Source: Christensenellaceae bacterium
GTDB taxonomy: Bacteria > Bacillota > Clostridia > Christensenellales > UBA1242
Assembly: GCA_031260975.1 (NCBI GenBank)
Contig: JAISKJ010000003.1
Coordinates: 293,758 to 357,757 of the forward strand
Direction: 5' to 3'
Length of the DNA stretch: 64,000 nucleotides
The translations under genes were made by a program, and so were the position numbers. How positions within the stretch are numbered: position 1 is the first letter of the stretch; every line of letters starts with the position of its first letter. Below, one piece after another: positions 39,971 to 48,767 of the stretch. Below the pieces are notes generated by a model that was not told the DNA's origin, did not search any database, and was given only the letters and a program-made list of their open reading frames with translations.

Positions 39971-41537
39971 AGTAGAGTTTCATGAACACATGAGCCGTAG
40001 CCACAGCATCTGCAACAGCTCTGTGAGCGCCGATAAGTGGAATATTCAGTTTGTCACACACGGTTTTTAATTTATGGTTGTGAATAGAAAGTTTCAGTCG
40101 AGACAGTGCCAGAGTATCTTCTATGGGATTATCGAAATTATAACCCGTACGCTTGCCTTGAACTGCTATAAATTTGCAGTCAAACTCAGCGTTGTGGGCC
40201 ACAAGAGTTGCACCCCTTGTATACTTATAAAAATCGGGTAGCACTTGATTGATGGTGGGGGAGTTAATAACCATTTCGTCAGTTATGTTGTTGATGGCGG
40301 TGGCATCTTCGGGAATGTGCTTTGAGGGCTTTATCAATGTTCCAAAGGTGCTGACAATAACGCCGTTTTCAATTTTTACGGCGCCGATTTCGATAATTTC
40401 ATCTCTTTCAGCCGTCATGCCGGTGGTTTCAAGGTCAAACACAACAAAGGTTTTGTCCAAAAGATTTTTGTTGACGGTCTTATTTTCAAAAAGACCTACC
40501 TGATGCTTATCCTCATAATTCCGGGGCTTTATAAAATAATAATCGCTGGCCTCACTCTTAAACTTTGGTGCTTCTTCGATTTCATCCAGAATTTTGCAAA
40601 GTGACAAATCCCTTACTTTAAGGCTCATTCTGTCACCGTATTTTTCTATATTTCCTTTTATTACCACTTCACAGTCCTTGTCAAGCAATAAGTTCATTTT
40701 GTGAACTGTGGCTTTGGTGGCAAAGTATACGCAGTTTATAAAGGTGTTTCCGTCTTTAAGAGTAAAACTAAACAGCTGTTTTTCAAGAGGGACTAAGTTG
40801 CCTTTTTCGTCTTTTGTTGTACGCTTTGATTTGAAGGTTCTCATTTTTAGATTGCTCATCTTGCCCGCTGCAATCACGCCCAAAGCTTCTTTTAGACTGA
40901 TGTGTTCGGGCGGGGTAGTGATTGGGTCACCTACAATTTTTTGAATAACATCCACATTAAATCTTTTTTTACGGCCCGTCATCCATGAGGTGGCTATGCT
41001 TATCTCTTCAATTTTTTTCTGTTGTGTTTCAAGGTAACTGTCATAAAAGGCGTGGTCTATCTCAAGCTCCTTAATTTTTAAAAAGAACTTTCCGCAATAA
41101 TTCTGACCAAGCTTTTGAAGCAAGTCGCTCTCAATTCCTACGCGCAAAAAATAATCCTTTACAAAGCTATCGATGGCAATTTCAAATGTGACGGTATCTT
41201 TTTCTTTTGTTACCCCCAGCGTATCCCTCTTTATGTAATCACTGATGCTGGCATGGTTTGTGCTGAAATAATCCATTACAAAATTTTGCAGCAGCTCCTG
41301 TTCAAGATAGCTCTTTCTTATACTTATTTCAAGCGCGGCGTTTATGCTGAGAAACTCGCGGGTGAGCTTTGATATGATTTCTTTTTGTTCTTCGGTGAGG
41401 TCATCTATCCATTCGGGATATATAAAATTGACCATACATTTGTTATCGCTTTTCTTATATACCGCCGAGTGCAGTTTTAAAAAGCTGAATGTATTGCCTG
41501 TTTTGTTATTAATAAAATCCACTACTGAATAGTTCAT
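39969..41537 (-). CDS. PolC-like OB-fold and DEDDh exonuclease protein without polymerase
   Basis: 522 residues. Residues 1-200 resemble the N-terminal region of PolC. About 218-320 is an OB-fold (VIAAGKMSNLKMRTFK.., VVIKGNIEKYGDRMSLKVRD). From about 362 a complete DEDDh exonuclease: VVFDLETTG (Asp368, Glu370), AHNAEFD (Asp453) and HRAVAD (His505, Asp510). The PHP and polymerase domains that follow in PolC are absent. It stands, inverted, where full-length polC is often found after rseP/ispG. It could be a proofreading subunit acting in trans, or a repair exonuclease. Confidence 0.82.
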   Translation of the reverse strand: MNYSVVDFINNKTGNTFSFLKLHSAVYKKSDNKCMVNFIYPEWIDDLTEEQKEIISKLTREFLSINAALEISIRKSYLEQELLQNFVMDYFSTNHASISDYIKRDTLGVTKEKDTVTFEIAIDSFVKDYFLRVGIESDLLQKLGQNYCGKFFLKIKELEIDHAFYDSYLETQQKKIEEISIATSWMTGRKKRFNVDVIQKIVGDPITTPPEHISLKEALGVIAAGKMSNLKMRTFKSKRTTKDEKGNLVPLEKQLFSFTLKDGNTFINCVYFATKATVHKMNLLLDKDCEVVIKGNIEKYGDRMSLKVRDLSLCKILDEIEEAPKFKSEASDYYFIKPRNYEDKHQVGLFENKTVNKNLLDKTFVVFDLETTGMTAERDEIIEIGAVKIENGVIVSTFGTLIKPSKHIPEDATAINNITDEMVINSPTINQVLPDFYKYTRGATLVAHNAEFDCKFIAVQGKRTGYNFDNPIEDTLALSRLKLSIHNHKLKTVCDKLNIPLIGAHRAVADAVATAHVFMKLY

Positions 41538-41711
41538 ATTAAAATTATAAATGATTTAACTTTTTGTGTAAAGAGAATTTAGCAAAAGTATATTATATGA
41601 GTATCTCATTGTCAAATTACGAGAGGTAGTGTCAAAAGAAAAATGATAAATTTACTTGTAAAAGAATAGAGAATGTAATATAATATATATTATAATTAGG
41701 GAGGGTTTATT

Positions 41712-42257
41712 ATGAAAAAAACTTTAGTTGCATCAATGGCTATGGTGATGTTTGTAGGAGTTGCTTTTTTGTTTACAGGCTGTTTTTGGGATGGCGACGA
41801 CAATCAAACTTCAATTGCGGGGGAATATATCTGTGATCAGACAAACTTTTCTCAAACACAAATGGATAATTTATCAGTTAGAGTGTTATATAACAATGAT
41901 GGTGATATTGTAAGTTCATGGGAAAATTCTTGGCATGCTCCGACAATAAACTCAACAATCAATTCTGTAAAGATGAAATTGAATGATGATGGAACAATTA
42001 CACTTTCAGGACTTGCCGCTTATTTTGGAATTCCAACACCAACACTTAAATATACTTTTGAAAATAATGTTCTTACAATAAAAAATGCAAACGATACCAA
42101 TTGGTCAGCTACATCCGGAATGTGGAAACGTACAATATTTAGTGCTTCATATAATGCAACACTTAAACAAATTACTATTTGTTATCAATTTGAAAATGTT
42201 AATCTTGAGGGCGAGCAGGGTATGTATATAACTTTAACCTTTACTTTACAGCAATAA
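41712..42257 (+). CDS. Predicted lipoprotein, 181 aa
   Basis: Signal peptide MKKTLVASMAMVMFVGVAFL followed by lipobox FTGC, so Cys is lipidated and the protein is anchored outside the membrane. The mature part is Asn/Thr/Ser-rich and beta-like (AGEYICDQT, KMKLNDDGTITLSGL, TFENNVLTIKNANDT), resembling the small lipocalin-like beta-barrel lipoproteins of clostridia. GGGAGGG precedes the ATG. Specific role unknown. Confidence 0.75.
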   Translation: MKKTLVASMAMVMFVGVAFLFTGCFWDGDDNQTSIAGEYICDQTNFSQTQMDNLSVRVLYNNDGDIVSSWENSWHAPTINSTINSVKMKLNDDGTITLSGLAAYFGIPTPTLKYTFENNVLTIKNANDTNWSATSGMWKRTIFSASYNATLKQITICYQFENVNLEGEQGMYITLTFTLQQ

Positions 42258-42294
42258 TTTTTGGAAGAGCGAATACCTTTTATTATTATTTTGC

Positions 42295-42380
42295 TTGTAA
42301 TTTTGTGAGCAATGTGATATAATAAATATGCTTATAATAACGACTGGGAGTGGAGGACATTGTCCTTCACTCCCGTTGTT
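42295..42380 (+). promoter_or_regulatory. rimP-nusA operon promoter and leader hairpin
   Basis: TTGTAA (42295-42300), 17 nt, TATAAT (42318-42323). The leader forms a long hairpin, GGGAGTGGAGGACA / TGTCCTTCACTCCC (42346-42374), extended by AACGAC / GTTGTT. A hairpin of this kind before rimP is common in Firmicutes and may control operon expression. Confidence 0.65.
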
Positions 42381-42409
42381 TACAAAGGCTGTTTAAAAGA
42401 GAGGAAGAT

Positions 42410-42868
42410 ATGTCAAAAGTGGCAGAAAAGGTATCAGAACACATAAAGCCAATCGTGGAGGATTTGGGCTATGAGCTGGTGGAGGTTGAGTATAAAAAGA
42501 GAAACGACGGAATGAATTTGACGGTTACGATTGCAAACGAGCGTGAAATCGGAATTGAGGACTGTGAAAAGGTGCATCTGGCGATTGACGGGGTTTTGGA
42601 TGACCTAGATCCTACAAACGGTGAGACCTATAGGCTGAATGTATCCTCACCCGGTCTTGACCGAAAGTTTAAGACAACAAGAGACTATGAGCGGTCGCTG
42701 GGGCGAGAGATTGTAGTCAAGCTTTATACTCCGATAGAAGGCAGCAAGGAGTTTGTGGGAGTACTGAAGGAAGTTACAGGAATTGAGATTACTCTTGAAA
42801 CAGAAAATAAAATAATGGTGTTTGAAAGGTCGCAGATAGCGAGCAGTCAGCCATATATTAAATTTTAA
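42410..42868 (+). CDS. rimP: Ribosome maturation factor RimP
   Basis: 152 residues. Needed for 30S maturation. Pattern: HIKPIVEDLGYELVEVEYKK, LTVTIANEREIGIEDCEKV, YRLNVSSPGLDRKF(K) and the C-terminal Sm-like domain (VVKLYTPIEGSKEFVGVL). ATG 42410 follows GAGG; the frame runs open through the leader to 42350 but is not used. First gene of rimP-nusA-ylxR-infB. Confidence 0.93.
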   Translation: MSKVAEKVSEHIKPIVEDLGYELVEVEYKKRNDGMNLTVTIANEREIGIEDCEKVHLAIDGVLDDLDPTNGETYRLNVSSPGLDRKFKTTRDYERSLGREIVVKLYTPIEGSKEFVGVLKEVTGIEITLETENKIMVFERSQIASSQPYIKF

Positions 42869-42952
42869 CAATAATGCCCCTGCGGGCAACATGAAATTTA
42901 AACTATTATTTAGAAGTAAATAATTAAACTAGAAAAAATTTAGGAGATAGAA

Positions 42953-44116
42953 ATGATAAACAAAGATTTTTTTAGTGCATTAGAGGACCTTGAGCAGGAA
43001 AAGAAGATAAATAAGGAATACTTTATAGAATCGCTGGAGATAGCACTGACTTCGGCATACAAAAAAAATTATGGTGAGGCAAAAAGCGCGCGTGTGAGGC
43101 TTGACCCGGAAAAAAGCACTATAAAAGTATATAGTTATAAAACAGTGGCGGAGGAAGTTGAAGACTCCGACAAGCAAATAAGCCTTGAAGAGGCAAAAGC
43201 TCTTAAAAAGAGCTATGAGGTGGGAGATACTATTACACAGGAAGAATCTCCCAAAGACTTTGGAAGAATTGCAGCTCAGATAGCTAAACAAGTTTTAATG
43301 CAGCGCCTCAGAGAAGCTGAGCATAAAGCGGCACTAGAGGAGATATCCGAAAAGCAGAATGAACTACTCACCGCTATTGTGCGCAGGGTTGATATGGGCC
43401 AGGTGTTTGTAGAAATCCCCGGCACTCAAACCGAAGGTATTTTGCAGGAAAAAGACCAAATTCCGGGTGAAAAATATGGCGTTGGTCAGCATATAAAGGT
43501 TTATGTAAAGACTATCCGTGACACCGAAAAAGCAAGTCATGTACAGGTTACAAGAAGCAACGCAAGTTTTGTAAAAAAGCTGTTTGAGCTGGAGGTGCCT
43601 GAAATATTAAGCGGCGAGGTTGAAATAAAGAACATTGTAAGAGAAGCCGGATATCGTACTAAAATGGCAGTTTTCAGTGCCAACCCAAATATAGACCCTG
43701 TGGGCTCATGTGTAGGAAACAAAGGGCTTAGAGTAAACAACATTGTGGCAGAGCTTAACGGCGAAAAAATTGATATCGTTGAGTGGAGCGAAAATCCGCT
43801 ACAGTTTATTGCAAGGGCTCTCAGTCCCGCCAAGGTTGACACAGTATATTCGCTTGAAGGTGAAAAGACAGCCCGGGCAGTGGTGCCTGACGACAAACTG
43901 TCGCTGGCTATCGGCAAAAGCGGTCAGAACGTAAGACTAGCTGTTAGGCTGACAGGATGGAAGATTGACGTTAAGAGCCACAGTGCTGCCAAAGAGATTG
44001 ACGGAGACTTGTTCCTTAGCAAGGACACCAACTTTGACATAGGCGACGACAGCTCGGAGTTGTCGGATATAAGTGACGAAGGACTGTTGGACAATATTGA
44101 CGCAGAGGGCAAATAA
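42953..44116 (+). CDS. nusA: Transcription factor NusA
   Basis: 387 residues. N-terminal RNA polymerase-binding domain, S1 domain (LLTAIVRRVDMGQVFVEIPG), then KH1 and KH2 (GSCVGNKGLRVNNIVAELNGEKIDIVEWS and LAIGKSGQNVRLAVRLTGWKIDV). The C-terminus is short and acidic. Regulates pausing, termination and antitermination. Confidence 0.96.
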   Translation: MINKDFFSALEDLEQEKKINKEYFIESLEIALTSAYKKNYGEAKSARVRLDPEKSTIKVYSYKTVAEEVEDSDKQISLEEAKALKKSYEVGDTITQEESPKDFGRIAAQIAKQVLMQRLREAEHKAALEEISEKQNELLTAIVRRVDMGQVFVEIPGTQTEGILQEKDQIPGEKYGVGQHIKVYVKTIRDTEKASHVQVTRSNASFVKKLFELEVPEILSGEVEIKNIVREAGYRTKMAVFSANPNIDPVGSCVGNKGLRVNNIVAELNGEKIDIVEWSENPLQFIARALSPAKVDTVYSLEGEKTARAVVPDDKLSLAIGKSGQNVRLAVRLTGWKIDVKSHSAAKEIDGDLFLSKDTNFDIGDDSSELSDISDEGLLDNIDAEGK

Positions 44117-44117
44117 A

Positions 44118-44378
44118 ATGAAAAAGGTTCCATTAAGAATGTGCATAGTGTGCAGACAAATGAAAACCAAGGCGGAACTTGTTAGGGTCACAAAGACCCA
44201 GGACGGACAAATTTTTGTGGATGATACAAAGAAAGCCGATGGGCGGGGTGCTTATGTATGCAGCAATAATGAGTGCCTGCACAAATGTATTAAAACACAT
44301 GCACTGAATAGAGCATATAAAAAGAATGTTGACAACAGCAGTTATGAGATGCTACAGGAACATATAAGGAAAAATTAA
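44118..44378 (+). CDS. ylxR: YlxR/RnpM-family RNA-binding protein
   Basis: 86 residues. Diagnostic MKKVPLRMCIVCRQMKTKAELVRV and GRGAYVCSNNECLHKCIK. In Bacillus subtilis YlxR (RnpM) binds the RNA of RNase P and modulates its activity. It starts one base after the nusA stop. The usual next gene ylxQ (L7Ae-like) is missing; infB follows at about 100 nt. Confidence 0.93.
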   Translation: MKKVPLRMCIVCRQMKTKAELVRVTKTQDGQIFVDDTKKADGRGAYVCSNNECLHKCIKTHALNRAYKKNVDNSSYEMLQEHIRKN

Positions 44379-44477
44379 GAATTTTTTCTTGAGTATCTAA
44401 AAGAAATAAAGACTTTGGGTAAGTTGCCAGCGGGAACAGGCGATGAGTTACCCCACCACCGCATAAGGAGAATAAAC

Positions 44478-47099
44478 TTGGCTATAGAAGAAAAAAGAGA
44501 ACAGGATGATATGACCGCACTAAAGGTTGTGGACACGCTGACGCGCGAGAAAAAGATTTTCGCGTTGTTTAACAGTGCCGGAAAGCTTAGGCAAGATCTG
44601 ACCGCATTTGGAGAGAGTGTCAAAAGTCATATCACTGCTACCAAAAAAGAGGCAGAGGCGCAGGTTATGCATGAGGCTCAAAAGCAAAAAGAAGAGCAGC
44701 AGAAGGCCCAAAAAGCGCTTGAAGCCAAGGTATTCTTGGAAGCTATTAATATTCAGGAGCCTAAAGAGACTCCAAAGGCGCCGGAGGTTGCACCGAGTAC
44801 GTTGCCTATTAAGCCAGCACCTTCGCCACGTCAGGTTTATCAAAATGACGCACCTCAAAAGAGGTATAATCAAAATTATAGCCCAAACCAGCCACCAAGA
44901 CCGCAGGGACAGGGAGGCTTTCAAAAGCCATATGAGAGAAAACCTTTTGATGGTCAGAGACCTGCGTTTGGTCAGCAGCGCCCCTTTACTCCGCGACCCG
45001 GAGCACCTGGTGCACCCGGGGCAAGGCCGCCGTTTAATAAGCCGTTTGGCCCAAGACCCATGGGTCCGAGACCTGCGGGTGCGGCAGGTGCTGTGGGCGA
45101 TAAGAAGTTTTCAGCAAAAACTGCCAGAGCAGACCTTACGAGTGCAGCAAGTGTGTTTGTAAACAAAGAGCGCGATTTTGTTGGCAAGAAGAGAACAGGA
45201 TTTGACAAGAGCAGTCAGGATGACAAACGAATTAACAAAAAGAGTTTACTTCGACGAGGGCTTCTTGAAGAGCACAACATTGAAGAGCGAATGGTCAGCC
45301 GTAAGGCTAGGCTTAAAAAAGACAGACAGCAGGAGACCGTTATTGCGGCCCCTGTTTCACATGCAATTATCACTACGCCAAACCTGACAGTTAAGGTTTT
45401 GTCTGAAAAGATAGGTAAGACCGCAACTGATATTATAAAAAAGTTTATGATGCTTGGAATTCCTACCACCATAAACAGCAGTATAGACTTTGCAGCGGCA
45501 GAGCTTGTTTCAAACGAGCTGGGTATTACGCTGGAGCTTAAGCTTGACAAGACCGCTGAAGAACGGCTGGCTTTGACCCGTAAGGTTTCAGACAGCTCTG
45601 CCACCGAAAAAAGAGCTCCGATTGTAACGGTTTTGGGTCACGTTGACCACGGAAAGACTTCGCTTCTTGATTACATACGAAATACTCAAGTTTCAAAGGG
45701 TGAGGCTGGAGGCATAACACAACACATAGGCGCTTATAAGATAGTGTGGAAAAAGGAACATATAACATTTATTGACACTCCGGGACACGCGGCTTTCTTT
45801 AATATGAGAGCAAGAGGTGCCAGCATAACAGATATAGCTATCTTGATTGTTGCAGCCGACGACGGAGTGAAACAGCAGACCATTGAAGCTATAAAGCATA
45901 TTAAGAAAGCAAAGGTGCCCATGATTGTTGCTATTAACAAAATGGATAAACCTGACGCCAATATAGAACGTATTAAGCAGCAGCTTGTTGAGCATGATGT
46001 TATCCCTGAAGAGTGGGGAGGAGACGCCATTCTGGTGCCGGTTTCGGCCAAAACCGGAAATGGTATAGACAAACTTCTTGAAACGATTATCCTTCTTGCT
46101 GATGTGCAGGAGCTTAGAGCTAACAGCAAGCGTGACGCTGTGGGAACAGTTGTTGAAGCAAGACTTGACAAGGGGCTTGGGCCTGTGGCCAATATTGTTG
46201 TTCAAAACGGAACCTTGCGCATTGGTGACAATGTTGTTTCGGGGTTTGCGTTTGGGCGTGTTAGAGCCCTTATTGATGACAAAGGAAATAATATAACAAG
46301 TGCCGGACCTTCGGTTCCGGTGTCTATCCTTGGCTTTAACAGCGTGCCGGGTGTAGGGGACTTTGTGCAGGTGGTTGACGAAAAGCTTATTAAAAATGTT
46401 GTAAGTGAGCGAAAGTCTAAGCTTGCAATTGAAAAAACCGAGCGTGCCGGCGGTGTTACGCTGGATGACTTCCTGAACCGTAAGGTAGAGAGCAAAAAGG
46501 TGTATAAACTTATTGTAAAGGGTGATGTTCAGGGTTCGGTTGAGGCTTTGAGCGAGGCGCTGGGTGTTATTGAAAACGAAGAAGTTGTGGCGGAAGTAAT
46601 CAGCGCGAGTGTAGGAAACATAAGTGAAAGAGACGTGACTTTAGCAGCTGTTTCGGGAGCTCGTATTATTGGATTTAACGTAAAAGCTGACAGCAAAGCT
46701 AATTCTCTTGCTGAAAAACAAAAGGTGAGCATTAAATATTATAACATTATTTATGATGTCACTGATGATGTTGAGGCTGCCATAAAGGCTATGCTGTCAC
46801 CCAAGTATGAACAGCGGATTGTTGGTCATGCTGAGGTAAGGGCGCTATTCAAAATAAGCAAAGTGGGGACAATTGCGGGCTGTATGGTAACAGACGGCAA
46901 AATTGTAAGGGCCGGATTTGCAAGAGTTTTAAGAGATAAAAAAGAAATCTTTATGGGTGACATAGAGAGTGTTAAGGTTGTTAAAGACGAAGTGAAAGAA
47001 GTATTGAGCGGTTTTGAATGCGGCATAAAGCTTAAGGGCTTCAATGATTTTGTTGAGAGTGACGTAATAGAGTGCTGTGTTAACGAACGTATAAATTAG
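44478..47099 (+). CDS. infB: Translation initiation factor IF-2
   Basis: 873 residues. Places fMet-tRNA on the 30S subunit. The N-terminal 230 residues are low-complexity: a Lys/Gln/Ala helix followed by Pro/Arg/Gly repeats (RPGAPGAPGARPP, FGPRPMGPRP). The G domain begins about residue 395: VTVLGHVDHGKTSLL, DTPGHAAF, NKMDKP, SAKTG; then domains II-IV. TTG 44478 is the start, with AAGGAG 7 nt upstream; the frame before it has no SD. Confidence 0.95.
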   Translation: MAIEEKREQDDMTALKVVDTLTREKKIFALFNSAGKLRQDLTAFGESVKSHITATKKEAEAQVMHEAQKQKEEQQKAQKALEAKVFLEAINIQEPKETPKAPEVAPSTLPIKPAPSPRQVYQNDAPQKRYNQNYSPNQPPRPQGQGGFQKPYERKPFDGQRPAFGQQRPFTPRPGAPGAPGARPPFNKPFGPRPMGPRPAGAAGAVGDKKFSAKTARADLTSAASVFVNKERDFVGKKRTGFDKSSQDDKRINKKSLLRRGLLEEHNIEERMVSRKARLKKDRQQETVIAAPVSHAIITTPNLTVKVLSEKIGKTATDIIKKFMMLGIPTTINSSIDFAAAELVSNELGITLELKLDKTAEERLALTRKVSDSSATEKRAPIVTVLGHVDHGKTSLLDYIRNTQVSKGEAGGITQHIGAYKIVWKKEHITFIDTPGHAAFFNMRARGASITDIAILIVAADDGVKQQTIEAIKHIKKAKVPMIVAINKMDKPDANIERIKQQLVEHDVIPEEWGGDAILVPVSAKTGNGIDKLLETIILLADVQELRANSKRDAVGTVVEARLDKGLGPVANIVVQNGTLRIGDNVVSGFAFGRVRALIDDKGNNITSAGPSVPVSILGFNSVPGVGDFVQVVDEKLIKNVVSERKSKLAIEKTERAGGVTLDDFLNRKVESKKVYKLIVKGDVQGSVEALSEALGVIENEEVVAEVISASVGNISERDVTLAAVSGARIIGFNVKADSKANSLAEKQKVSIKYYNIIYDVTDDVEAAIKAMLSPKYEQRIVGHAEVRALFKISKVGTIAGCMVTDGKIVRAGFARVLRDKKEIFMGDIESVKVVKDEVKEVLSGFECGIKLKGFNDFVESDVIECCVNERIN

Positions 47100-47153
47100 T
47101 GAGAGGGGAGTGTATATATCTCTTCACTAAGGCTTGATATTCTCCTCTATGTT

Positions 47154-47250
47154 GGCAGTAGTGCTAAATTTGTTCACTTACAAAATTTTGCTAAACCACT
47201 TTGCTTCAACGCACAAATTTTGCTGCGTTCACAAATTTAGCACTACTGCC
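47154..47250. repeat. Perfect-armed palindrome between infB and rbfA
   Basis: The 20-bp left arm (47154-47173, GGCAGTAGTGC..) is exactly complementary to 47231-47250 (..GCACTACTGCC). The loop of 57 nt contains two copies of a CAAAATTTTGC-like word. The rest of the 329-base gap (47100-47428) holds TCTCTTCACTAAGGCTT, a word shared with two other gaps, and no gene; a rbfA promoter was not identified with confidence. Confidence 0.75.
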
Positions 47251-47428
47251 GACTAAAATATTTCAATACAGAATATTGTAGTTTGCAGGATTGTTCAGAG
47301 AAATATAGGTATATCCCTTATTAGGGGAGAGAAGCGAGGCTTCAGCAGATTCTATATCTATGAAAATGTTTGAGACTAATTACTCTGTTAATTTGGGGAG
47401 ATAAAAAGGAAAATATTGGAGGTGAAAT

Positions 47429-47785
47429 ATGTCATTGAGACTTGATAGATTAAATTCGCAGTTGAAAAAGGATATTGCATCAATAATTACTTATGAAATA
47501 GGTGACCCGAGGTTGGGGCTTGTCAGTGTGACGAGTGTAAAAATTACTCCGGACCTGAAATTTGCAAAGGTTTTTGTGAGTATATTCGGCAAGGAAAAGG
47601 ATGAAAGTATGAAAATACTTAAGTCTGCTGCGGGGTTTATCAGAAATAAGCTGGCCCATTCTATGAAGATTAAAACTGTGCCGGAGTTGACTTTTGTACT
47701 TGACGAGGGCATGGAGCATGCTGAGAAAATAAATAAAATAATAGAAAGTTTTGAAGGGGGGAATAAAGATGCCCAGAAAGACTAA
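47429..47785 (+). CDS. rbfA: Ribosome-binding factor A
   Basis: 118 residues. 30S maturation and cold-adaptation factor with a KH-like fold: RLNSQLKKDIASIITYEIGDPRLGLVSVTSVKITPDLKFAKVFVS and RNKLAHSMKIKTVPELTFVLDE. GGAGGT precedes the ATG. Its end overlaps the nrnA start by 17 nt. Confidence 0.95.
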   Translation: MSLRLDRLNSQLKKDIASIITYEIGDPRLGLVSVTSVKITPDLKFAKVFVSIFGKEKDESMKILKSAAGFIRNKLAHSMKIKTVPELTFVLDEGMEHAEKINKIIESFEGGNKDAQKD

Positions 47786-48767
47786 AAGTAATGTTATAAA
47801 ATTGCAGGAAGCCGGCAAGTGCGCCGAAATTGTAGAAGCGATTTTTGACGCAAGCAGCGTAGGTTTGTTTGCTCATGTTTCCCCGGACGGCGATACGCTT
47901 GGCAGCTGTCAGGCGCTTAAGATTGCGCTGACAAACATGGGAAAGCGGGCTCATATTTATTGTGACGGTATAGTGCCTTTTAATTTCAGATTTTTAGACG
48001 TAAAACTTGAGGAGGATGACAGTCTTATTCCGACGCTTGACTTGTGTATTATTGTTGACAGCAATGTGAGAAGTCAGCTTGGTAAATATGCCGACATATT
48101 GGAGGACGCGCAAAAGCTTATGGGTATAGACCACCATGCTAATGTGGGTGACGAGTATAAGGTGGCAACAAAAGGTTATTTTGACGATAAAAGTGCTAGC
48201 TGTGCTGAGCTTGTATATGATATTATTGACGAAATCGGCTTGGGGCTTGACAAAAATATTGCAGCAAGTCTTTATGCCGGAGTTGCTGACGATACAGGAG
48301 GTTTTAGGCACCCCAACACTACGGGTAACTGCTTTAAGGTGGCAGGTATATGTGCTGATGCCGGAATTAACCTTGCTCAGATTAATCACAACATTTTTAA
48401 GATGAAACCGAGCGGGCAGATAGGGTATTATAAAAATATAGTCAAGAGAATGAAACTCTTTTTGGATGGCAAATTGATTGTAGTTGATATAAACAACAAG
48501 CTATACAACAGGTTTAAGTATAACTGTGAAGCAACCGAGATATTTGATTTGTTGGTGGGTGTTGCGGGTGTGGGTGTTGCGATTAAAGTTACCGAAAAGA
48601 AGCCGGGAGTGTGGAACATAGGGTTTAGGTCTACCAAGGTGAATGTGGCAAAGCTTGCTGCAAAATTTGGTGGCGGCGGGCACACACTTGCTGCGGGCGC
48701 CCGGTTTGAGGGTAAATATAAAGTCCTGCTTAAAAAAATTCTGTCTGAATGTAAGGCGGTTTTATGA
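47769..48767 (+). CDS. nrnA: DHH-family nanoRNase/pAp phosphatase NrnA
   Basis: 332 residues. Degrades 2-5-nt RNAs and dephosphorylates pAp. DHH motifs: HVSPDGDTLGSCQAL, IIVDSN, GIDHHANV, ADDTGGFRH; the C-terminal DHHA1 domain has KFGGGGHTLAAG. ATG 47769 follows a G6 run. The stop overlaps truB (ATGA). Confidence 0.94.
   Translation: MPRKTKSNVIKLQEAGKCAEIVEAIFDASSVGLFAHVSPDGDTLGSCQALKIALTNMGKRAHIYCDGIVPFNFRFLDVKLEEDDSLIPTLDLCIIVDSNVRSQLGKYADILEDAQKLMGIDHHANVGDEYKVATKGYFDDKSASCAELVYDIIDEIGLGLDKNIAASLYAGVADDTGGFRHPNTTGNCFKVAGICADAGINLAQINHNIFKMKPSGQIGYYKNIVKRMKLFLDGKLIVVDINNKLYNRFKYNCEATEIFDLLVGVAGVGVAIKVTEKKPGVWNIGFRSTKVNVAKLAAKFGGGGHTLAAGARFEGKYKVLLKKILSECKAVL

Noticed and set aside
44520-45604. 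Several open frames on both strands over the infB N-terminal region
   Set aside because: They are products of the Pro/Arg/Lys-rich low-complexity coding sequence of infB and have no SD or family resemblance.
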